A stretch of DNA of 12,752 nucleotides from assembly GCA_030148045.1 (NCBI GenBank), contig JASBUE010000154.1:1-12752 (forward strand), in the 5' to 3' direction. Shown one piece after another: positions 7,380 through 12,752 of this stretch. Both the position numbers and the translations under genes were made by a program. Source of the DNA: Candidatus Tenderia sp. (GTDB taxonomy: Bacteria > Pseudomonadota > Gammaproteobacteria > Tenderiales > Tenderiaceae). Positions within the stretch are counted from its first letter, which is position 1. Every line of letters begins with the position of its first letter. Below the pieces are notes generated by a model. The model saw only the letters and a program-made list of their open reading frames with translations, ran no database searches and had not been told where the DNA came from.

Positions 7380-7697
7380 TCAGCTTGCCATGGCCTGCTT
7401 GACCATGGTTTCCAGCTCGCCGTTCTCAAACATGGCGATGGCGATGTCGCAGCCGCCCACCAATTCACCGTTGATATAGAGCTGGGGAAATGTGGGCCAG
7501 TTGGCGTATTTGGGCAGATTGGCGCGCAGTTCCGGCTGTTCCAGCACGTTATAGGCATCGTACTCGGCACCCACTGCATTCAGTATCTGCACCACGCGGG
7601 CGGAGAAACCGCACATGGGAAATTGCGGTGTGCCCTTCATGTACAGCACCACGGGGGCGCCCTCCACCTGCTGTTTAATAGTTTCCATGATATCCAT
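7380..7697 (-). CDS. grxD: Monothiol glutaredoxin (CGFS type)
   Basis: GrxD-type proteins bind a [2Fe-2S] cluster between two monomers with glutathione and take part in iron-sulfur cluster transfer and iron homeostasis, often with BolA. The 105-residue protein has VLYMKGTPQFPMCGFS with the single active-site cysteine C29, followed by NWPTFPQLYINGELVGGCDI, which includes the cis-proline and glutathione-binding segment. Length is typical. ATG 7697 is supported by GAGGAG about 5 bases upstream; an internal methionine at residue 4 is less likely. A strong terminator follows. hyuB lies 86 bases upstream on the same strand. Near sodB and fbpC-like genes this fits an iron/oxidative-stress neighbourhood, but such clustering may simply reflect a conserved chromosomal backbone. 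Confidence 0.97.
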   Translation of the reverse strand: MDIMETIKQQVEGAPVVLYMKGTPQFPMCGFSARVVQILNAVGAEYDAYNVLEQPELRANLPKYANWPTFPQLYINGELVGGCDIAIAMFENGELETMVKQAMAS

Positions 7698-7783
7698 ACC
7701 GACTCCTCAAAAAACTTGCCCGGACTACAAGTCTGAGCATTTTACTCGGAAATCCCGCAAAATCATACACACGGAGTATAAGG

Positions 7784-9331
7784 TCATTTACCCGGGCGGG
7801 ATAGCCCCCAGCCACCGCCGCCGGGCGTCTCGATGCTCAGGCGCTGCCCCGGCCGGGCACTGAAGGTGGTCTTGGCGGGCAGGATCTCCCCGTCCAGGCG
7901 GTTCACGCCGGGCGCCCCCGGCGCACCGCCGCTCAACCCCCAGGGCGAATGATGACGCCGCTCGGTCAACAGTGTAACCCGGGCGGACTGCAGAAATTCA
8001 AATTCACGCACCAGCCCGTCGCCGCCCCGGTTAAGCCCTTGACCGCCCGAGCCGCGCCGCACCTGGTAGCGGCGGATGCGCAGTGGATAGTGCATCTCCA
8101 GGCTCTCGACGGGGGTGTTGAGGGTATTGGTCATATGGGTCTGCAGGGCGCTCAGGCCACCGCCGTGAGGACCGGCCCCCATGCCGCCGCCCAGGGTTTC
8201 GTAGTAGTCCCAGTTGCGGCCGCCGTCGCGCGCGCCCATGGCGACGTTGTTCATGCTACCGTGGCTGGCCGCCGGAATGCGCGCCGGGACGGCCGGGGCC
8301 AGGGCGCCCATGACGACATCGACGATACGGGTGCTGGTCTCCACATTGCCCGCCGCCACCGCCGCCGGACGCCGGGCGTTGACCAGGCTGCCCTCGGGGG
8401 CGCGCAGATGGATACGGCGAAAGCTGCCGGCGCAGGCCGGGGTCTGGGCCGGCATCAGGCAGCGAAAGACATAGTAGACCGCCGCCGCGGCCACCGACAG
8501 GGGACAATTGATATTGCCCGCCACCTGCCCCGCCGTACCGCCGAAATCCACCTCGACCCCTCCCCCGCCGACGTTCAGCCGCACCCGGATGGGGATGTCC
8601 CGATGGCCCAGGCCGTCATCGTCCATGAGATCCTCGAAACGGTACTCCCCCGCCGGGATCTGCGCCAGTGCCGTGGTGGCCAGACGTTCGGCGTAATCAT
8701 TCAACTGCTGTAACGACGTCTCGAAGCGCTCTGTCCCCATGCCCTCCACCAGCCCGGCCAAGCGCGCCACCCCGGTGCGGTTGGCGCTGATCTGGGCGGC
8801 GAAATCGCCACGGCTCTGTTCGGCATTGCCGGTGGCCGACACGACGGAATCGAGAAAGGCCTGGTCCAGCGCCCCGGCGCGGATCAGGTAGGCGGGTGGA
8901 ATGATCACCCCTTCCTCGTCCAGGCGCCGGGAGATGGGCATGGAGCCGGGCGTGCTGGCGCCGATATCGGCGTGATGGGCGCGGTTGGCGACGAACGCCA
9001 CCAGCCCCACGCCGCTGAACACAGGTGCGATCAGGGTCACGTCGGGCAGATGGGTGCCGCCGAGGAAGGGGTCGTTGACGATCACCATGTCACCGTGGCG
9101 CCATTCCAATTGACCGACGATGCCGGCCATGGCGTAGGCCATGCTGCCCAGATGGACCGGGATGTGGGCCGCCTGGGCGCATAGTTCGCCCCGGGCATCG
9201 AACACGGCACAGGAAAAGTCGAGCCGGTCCTTGATGTTGGGCGATAGGGCGGCGCGGCGCAGCATCGCCCCCATCTCGTCGCAGACGGCGGCGATGCGGC
9301 TGGCGAACACGGATAACTGAATGGCATCCAT
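7784..9331 (-). CDS. Hydantoinase B / 5-oxoprolinase-type subunit, without a visible HyuA partner
   Basis: The 515-residue protein belongs to the HyuB family, which provides the B part of ATP-dependent N-methylhydantoinases, 5-oxoprolinases and related acetone/acetophenone carboxylases. Visible family motifs are AAHIPVHLGSM (54-64), VNDPFLGGTHLPDV (85-98), NRAHHADIG (116-124) and TPGSMP (127-132). A glycine-rich C-terminal half (GGGMGAGPHGGG, RRGSGGQG) and a terminal ETPGGGGWG are also typical. Length is at the short end of the normal 520-580. Characterised members work with a HyuA subunit that binds ATP. Here neither neighbour encodes one: sodB is divergent and grxD lies downstream. The substrate therefore cannot be named. 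No good Shine-Dalgarno precedes the ATG at 9331. The partner may be elsewhere in the genome. The reading frame is intact and motif-rich, so this does not look like a pseudogene. Confidence 0.9.
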   Translation of the reverse strand: MDAIQLSVFASRIAAVCDEMGAMLRRAALSPNIKDRLDFSCAVFDARGELCAQAAHIPVHLGSMAYAMAGIVGQLEWRHGDMVIVNDPFLGGTHLPDVTLIAPVFSGVGLVAFVANRAHHADIGASTPGSMPISRRLDEEGVIIPPAYLIRAGALDQAFLDSVVSATGNAEQSRGDFAAQISANRTGVARLAGLVEGMGTERFETSLQQLNDYAERLATTALAQIPAGEYRFEDLMDDDGLGHRDIPIRVRLNVGGGGVEVDFGGTAGQVAGNINCPLSVAAAAVYYVFRCLMPAQTPACAGSFRRIHLRAPEGSLVNARRPAAVAAGNVETSTRIVDVVMGALAPAVPARIPAASHGSMNNVAMGARDGGRNWDYYETLGGGMGAGPHGGGLSALQTHMTNTLNTPVESLEMHYPLRIRRYQVRRGSGGQGLNRGGDGLVREFEFLQSARVTLLTERRHHSPWGLSGGAPGAPGVNRLDGEILPAKTTFSARPGQRLSIETPGGGGWGLSRPGK

Positions 9332-9406
9332 GCCGATTATGGTAGCAGAGGCATTTATCTCGCTGCACTTTCGTACTATTGTTTTTCAACGATGCGGATT
9401 GACTGC

Positions 9407-9435
9407 TTGCAATTTTGGCAACCGTTTTTTAGACT
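9407..9435 (+). promoter_or_regulatory. Candidate sigma-70 promoter of sodB
   Basis: TTGCAA (9407-9412) and TAGACT (9430-9435) are separated by 17 bases, each matching four of six consensus positions. The resulting leader would be about 45 bases. A separate perfect TTGACA at 9453-9458 has no -10 at a proper distance. I cannot identify a convincing Fur or IscR operator. Confidence 0.4.
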
Positions 9436-9488
9436 GAATCTAATTCTTAATCTTGACACTCAACTAATAAAATAAAGGAGATATTGTC

Positions 9489-10070
9489 ATGGCACATAAA
9501 CTGCCTGAACTGCCCTACGCCAAGGACGCGCTGGCACCGACCATTTCGGAAGAGACCCTGGAATACCACTATGGCAAGCATCATCAGACCTACGTCAATA
9601 AGCTCAACGAGCTGATCGAGGGCACCGAATTCGCCAACGCCTCGCTGGAAGAAATCGTCAAAAAATCCTCCGGCGGCCTGTTCAACAACGCCGCCCAGGT
9701 CTGGAACCACAGCTTCTACTGGAACTGCCTCAGCCCCAACGGCGGCGGTGAACCGGGCGGCGCCCTGGCCGGCGCCATCAACAAGGCCTTCGGCTCCTTC
9801 GCCGACTTCAAGGAGAAATTCTCCACCTCGGCGGCCACCAACTTCGGTTCCGGCTGGACCTGGCTGGTGAAAAACGGCGACGGCTCGGTCGCCGTCGTCA
9901 ACACCAGCAACGCCGGCTGCCCTCTGACCGAGGGTCAGATACCCTTACTGACCGTGGACGTTTGGGAGCACGCCTACTACATCGATTACCGCAACGCCCG
10001 TCCCAAGTACCTGGAAAACATCTGGGGCATCATCAACTGGGATTTCGTGGAAAAGAACTACGGCGGTTGA
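9489..10070 (+). CDS. sodB: Superoxide dismutase, iron type
   Basis: SodB converts superoxide to oxygen and hydrogen peroxide in the cytoplasm. The 193-residue product carries the four metal ligands H27 (EYHYGKHH), H74 (VWNHSFYW), D157 and H161 (DVWEHAYYIDY). The glutamine Q70 in NNAAQVWNH and the absence of the Mn-type glutamine later in the chain indicate an iron enzyme, by known family signatures. Length matches bacterial FeSOD. The ATG at 9489 is preceded by AAGGAG about 8 bases upstream. No signal peptide is present. It is divergent from hyuB across a 157-base intergenic region and is followed by a palindromic repeat, so it is probably monocistronic. Confidence 0.98.
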   Translation: MAHKLPELPYAKDALAPTISEETLEYHYGKHHQTYVNKLNELIEGTEFANASLEEIVKKSSGGLFNNAAQVWNHSFYWNCLSPNGGGEPGGALAGAINKAFGSFADFKEKFSTSAATNFGSGWTWLVKNGDGSVAVVNTSNAGCPLTEGQIPLLTVDVWEHAYYIDYRNARPKYLENIWGIINWDFVEKNYGG

Positions 10071-10072
10071 TA

Positions 10073-10195
10073 TAAATCTCCCCCAACCCCCTCTTTACGA
10101 AAGAGGGGGCGATCACCGCTTCGCTAACAAGTTTCCCGGGAAGTTCCCTCCTTGAAAAAGCACCCGCAGGGCATAAGGGGCTTGGGGGAGATTTA
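10073..10195. repeat. Palindromic intergenic repeat with perfect 14-bp inverted ends
   Basis: TAAATCTCCCCCAA at 10073-10086 recurs exactly inverted at 10182-10195. Similarity continues inwards: CCCCCTC on the left against GCCCCTT on the reverse-complemented right arm. The left arm also holds its own perfect 10-bp hairpin, CCCCCTCTTT / AAAGAGGGGG (10087-10109, loop ACG), and the middle has a TTCCCGGGAA palindrome. No protein is encoded. Runs of the type AAATCTCCCCCAACCCCC recur as dispersed intergenic repeats in many proteobacteria, as far as I recall. The unit begins two bases after the sodB stop, so it would fold in the sodB 3' transcript and could stabilise or end it. Confidence 0.8.
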
Positions 10196-10244
10196 GGACA
10201 GCGATTGCCCGCCCCATAAAATCACAGTAATATTATCCCCTTGC

Positions 10245-10273
10245 AGCAGCCCACCGGGCTGCTTTCTTGTTTT
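10245..10273 (+). terminator. Terminator-like hairpin just upstream of argD
   Basis: A perfect 8-bp stem AGCAGCCC (10245-10252) / GGGCTGCT (10256-10263) with loop ACC is followed by the T-rich tail TTCTTGTTTT. It could end transcripts coming from sodB. Because it lies only about 15-25 bases before the argD start, it could also act as an attenuator in the argD leader. The T run is interrupted, so efficiency is uncertain. Confidence 0.6.
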
Positions 10274-10287
10274 CGGGGATGCCAGCC

Positions 10288-11457
10288 ATGACGGATAAAT
10301 TGATGTCCACCTATAAACGCTTGCCGGTCACCTTTGTCCGCGGCCAAGGCGCCTGGCTGTGGGACGACGATGGCAAACAGTATCTCGACGCCCTGAGCGG
10401 CATCGCCGTCTGCAGCCTCGGCCACGCCAACGCCAGGGTGGCCCAGGCCATCTGCGACCAGTCGCGCCGGCTGCTGCATACCTCCAACATCTACGGCATC
10501 GCCAACCAGGAACAACTGGGCGAGGCCCTGTGCCGCGTCACCGCCATGGACAAGGCCTTTTTCGGCAATTCCGGCGCCGAGGCCAACGAAGCCGCCATCA
10601 AGCTGGCACGTCTCTACGGCCACAACAAGGGTATTGCCAACCCCGCTATCGTCGTCGCCGAGGGCAGCTTCCACGGCCGCACCCTGGCCACCCTCAGCGC
10701 CACCGGCAACGCCAAGATCCAGGCTGGCTTCGAACCGCTGGTCTCAGGTTTTATACGTGTGCCCTATAACGACATCGCCGCCATCGAGCGATTGACCGGC
10801 AATGCCGACATCGTCGCCGTGCTGGTGGAACCCATCCAGGGGGAAGGGGGTATCAACATCCCGGACGACGATTATCTCGACCGGATCCGCACCCTCTGCG
10901 ACCAGCACGACTGGCTGATGATGCTGGACGAAATCCAGACCGGCATGTGCCGCACCGGCAAGTGGTTCGCGTATCAGCACAGTCATTCCGCCCCCGACGT
11001 GATGAGCATCGCCAAGGCACTGGGCAACGGCATGCCCATCGGCGCCTGCCTGGCGCGCGGCCAGGCGGCCGAGGCGCTGCAACCCGGCAGCCACGGCTCC
11101 ACCTTCTGCGGCAATCCGCTGGCCTGTGCCGCGGCCCTGGCGGTGATCGGCGAGATGGAGGGCCATGACCTGGCCAACAACGCCACGATCAAAGGGGAAC
11201 GCCTGGTGCAGGGCCTGAAAGACGCCCTGGCCGACTGTGACCTGGTCAGCGACATTCGCGGCCGCGGCCTGATGGTGGGGGTGGAGTTAAAACGGCCCTG
11301 CGGCGAACTGGTGCAGCAGGCACTGGAGCAAGGACTGCTGATCAATGTCACCGCCGACAAGGTCATCCGCCTGCTACCGCCGCTGATCATCACAGCCGAC
11401 GAGACCGACCGCATCGTCGCCACACTCGCCACCCTGGTTAAACGAAAAGCTGATTAA
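10288..11457 (+). CDS. argD: Acetylornithine aminotransferase
   Basis: ArgD is a PLP-dependent class III transaminase that makes N-acetylornithine from N-acetylglutamate semialdehyde. Homologues also act in lysine synthesis on succinyl-diaminopimelate. The 389-residue protein has YLDALSGIAVCSLGHA near the N-terminus and FFGNSGAEANEAAIKLAR for PLP phosphate binding (about 91-108). FHGRTLATLSATG (129-140) and VEPIQGEGG (180-188) follow. LDEIQTGMCRTG (213-224) holds the ring-binding D214, and SIAKALGNGMPIGA contains the Schiff-base lysine K243. The start at ATG 10288 gives MTDKLMSTYKRLPV, matching the family N-terminus. A TTG at 10267 is in frame but would add an unlikely extension close to the terminator hairpin. 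argF follows after 15 bases, so the two form an operon. Confidence 0.96.
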   Translation: MTDKLMSTYKRLPVTFVRGQGAWLWDDDGKQYLDALSGIAVCSLGHANARVAQAICDQSRRLLHTSNIYGIANQEQLGEALCRVTAMDKAFFGNSGAEANEAAIKLARLYGHNKGIANPAIVVAEGSFHGRTLATLSATGNAKIQAGFEPLVSGFIRVPYNDIAAIERLTGNADIVAVLVEPIQGEGGINIPDDDYLDRIRTLCDQHDWLMMLDEIQTGMCRTGKWFAYQHSHSAPDVMSIAKALGNGMPIGACLARGQAAEALQPGSHGSTFCGNPLACAAALAVIGEMEGHDLANNATIKGERLVQGLKDALADCDLVSDIRGRGLMVGVELKRPCGELVQQALEQGLLINVTADKVIRLLPPLIITADETDRIVATLATLVKRKAD

Positions 11458-11472
11458 AAGAAGGATGCCGCC

Positions 11473-12390
11473 ATGGCCGCACGCCACTTTATCACCCTGA
11501 TGGATTTCACCCCTGAGGAGCTGCGGGACCTGATCCAGCGCGCCATCGAACTGAAACGCATGCAACGCAGCGGTGAGATCTACGAGCCGCTCAAGAACAA
11601 GGTGCTGGGGATGGTGTTCGAAAAATCCTCCACCCGTACCCGGGTCGCCTTCGAGACCGCCATGGCCCAATGCGGCGGCCACGCGATTTTTCTGTCGCCG
11701 CGCGATACCCAGTTGGGGCGCGGCGAACCCATCGAGGACAGCGCCCGGGTGTTGTCGCGCATGGTGGACGTGATCATGATCCGCACCTACGAACACGAGA
11801 AGCTGTTGCAGTTCGCCAGCTATTCACTGGTACCGGTGATCAACGCCCTCACCGACATGCAGCACCCGGTGCAGCTGCTGGCCGACATGCAGACCTATTT
11901 CGAGTACCGTGGCGACATCCGCGGCAGGCGCGTGGCCTGGATCGGCGACGGCAACAACATGTGCAACTCCTACATCGACGCTGCGCGCCAGTTCGGTTTC
12001 GAGCTGGTAATCGCCGCCCCCGAGGGCTATCTGCCCGACAGTGATATCCTGAAGACCGCCGGCGCCGCCACCCGCCTGGTGGATGCCCCGGAAACCGCCG
12101 CCAAGGACGCCGACCTGATCGTCACTGACGTCTGGGCCAGCATGGGTCAGGAGGAGGAGCTGAGCAACCGCCGCCTCGCCTTCGCCGACTACCAGGTCAA
12201 CAGCGAACTGATGCAGCTGGCCAAGCCGGATTGCATGTTCATGCACTGCCTGCCCGCCCACCGCGAGGAGGAGGTCAGCGCCGAGGTGATGGACGGCCCG
12301 CAGAGCGTGGTCTGGGACGAGGCCGAGAACCGGCTCCATTCGCAAAAGGCGCTGCTGGAATTTCTGCTGACGGGCAGACTGGGCGACTGA
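11473..12390 (+). CDS. argF: Ornithine carbamoyltransferase
   Basis: This enzyme joins ornithine and carbamoyl phosphate to form citrulline in arginine synthesis. The 305-residue protein has every signature: FEKSSTRTR for carbamoyl phosphate (S53-T54-R55-T56-R57), HPVQ (131-134), the ornithine-binding DVWASMGQE (219-227) and the catalytic MHCLPAHR (257-264). Length is typical of the biosynthetic, trimeric enzyme. ATG 11473 is preceded by AAGAAGGA. It sits 15 bases after argD and 10 bases before the ABC transporter ATPase gene, suggesting one transcript. No ARG-box-like operator was recognised in the upstream region. Confidence 0.98.
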   Translation: MAARHFITLMDFTPEELRDLIQRAIELKRMQRSGEIYEPLKNKVLGMVFEKSSTRTRVAFETAMAQCGGHAIFLSPRDTQLGRGEPIEDSARVLSRMVDVIMIRTYEHEKLLQFASYSLVPVINALTDMQHPVQLLADMQTYFEYRGDIRGRRVAWIGDGNNMCNSYIDAARQFGFELVIAAPEGYLPDSDILKTAGAATRLVDAPETAAKDADLIVTDVWASMGQEEELSNRRLAFADYQVNSELMQLAKPDCMFMHCLPAHREEEVSAEVMDGPQSVVWDEAENRLHSQKALLEFLLTGRLGD

Positions 12391-12400
12391 CACCGCCGCC

Positions 12401-12752
12401 ATGGAGACCCTGCTCAGCCTCCACGAGATCGAGTGCCGCTATGACGACACCCCGGTGGTGAAGGGGCTGTCCTTCAACGTCCGCCCCGGCATGCTGGCCT
12501 GCCTGCTGGGCCAGAGCGGTTGCGGCAAGACCACGGTGCTGCGCAGCATAGCCGGCTTCGAGCCCCTGCACGGCGGCGAGATCAGCCTGCACGGCCGGGT
12601 GGTGTCGCGCCCCGGTTTTACCCTGGCGCCGGAGAAACGCGGTCTCGGCATGGTGTTCCAGGATTATGCCCTGTTCCCCCACCTGGATGTGGCGGGCAAT
12701 ATCAGTTTCGCCCTGAAGGGCAAGTCACGGGCGGAAAAACGGCGCATCACGG
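12401..12752 (+). CDS. ABC transporter ATP-binding protein, FbpC/PotA-like, N-terminal part (cut by window edge)
   Basis: About 117 codons of an ABC importer ATPase are visible. METLLSLHEIECRYDDTPVV opens the domain. The Walker A motif is LLGQSGCGKTTVLRSIAG (about 45-62), followed by GEISLHGRVVSRPGFTLAPEKRG. The Q-loop segment GMVFQDYALFPHLDVAGNISFAL begins near residue 88. The last feature is most like the ferric-iron/thiamine/polyamine/sulfate group of importers. I recall the same kind of gene beside argF in Pseudomonas. Signature and Walker B motifs lie outside the window, so substrate and completeness cannot be judged. The ATG at 12401 lies 10 bases after the argF stop. An iron substrate would fit the nearby grxD and sodB, but that is speculation. 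Confidence 0.9.
   Translation, partial: METLLSLHEIECRYDDTPVVKGLSFNVRPGMLACLLGQSGCGKTTVLRSIAGFEPLHGGEISLHGRVVSRPGFTLAPEKRGLGMVFQDYALFPHLDVAGNISFALKGKSRAEKRRIT

Noticed and set aside
7709..7732. Possible terminator after hyuB (ACTTG/CAAGT stem with Ts on the minus strand)
   Set aside because: The stem is 5 bp with a 9-base loop. The T run directly abuts the grxD ribosome-binding site, so the structure is too weak to call.
9453..9458. Perfect TTGACA upstream of sodB
   Set aside because: No -10-like hexamer lies 16-18 bases downstream; that spacing falls on the Shine-Dalgarno.

Overview
This window is a GC-rich stretch of a proteobacterial chromosome. It most resembles a gammaproteobacterium, perhaps a Chromatiales-type or sulfur-oxidiser lineage. 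That placement is inferred from gene content (short-form 347-aa-type PyrC, RNase T, CGFS glutaredoxin GrxD, Fe-type SodB, the ArgD-ArgF pair) and gene order, and no species is claimed. Almost everything is conserved core metabolism. The accessory content is two palindromic repeat elements, a PepSY/two-component cassette and a solitary hydantoinase B-type gene.

Left part (1-2887, all minus strand). Reading leftwards: truA, then a roughly 160-bp palindromic element with perfect 16-bp inverted ends, then a compact operon. The operon holds a 64-aa cysteine/histidine-containing protein of unknown function, trxC (start overlaps the upstream stop), trpF and the 5' part of trpB (start lies inside trpF; the gene runs off the window). 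It combines tRNA modification, thioredoxin-type redox and tryptophan synthesis.

Middle (2888-7149). pyrC and rnt run rightwards and meet a convergent leftward operon. That operon encodes a secreted PepSY-domain protein, an OmpR-family response regulator and a sensor histidine kinase. The three genes are tightly packed (3-bp gap, then a 4-base GTGA overlap) and look like one signalling unit with a periplasmic accessory protein. A 21-codon upstream ORF with a strong ribosome-binding site ends five bases before the PepSY gene.

Right of centre (7300-9331, minus strand): grxD with a textbook intrinsic terminator, and upstream of it a hydantoinase B/oxoprolinase-type subunit with no HyuA partner in the window.

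Right part (9332-12752, plus strand): sodB, then a second palindromic repeat (perfect 14-bp inverted ends) and a terminator-like hairpin, then argD and argF (ornithine and citrulline steps of arginine synthesis). Last is the 5' end of an FbpC-like ABC transporter ATPase that is cut by the window edge.

No phage, CRISPR array, tRNA, rRNA, toxin-antitoxin or defence system is visible. The most unusual items are the two non-coding palindromic elements, the PepSY leader ORF, the trxC-coupled small gene and the orphan hyuB. I do not see a clear new multi-gene system.
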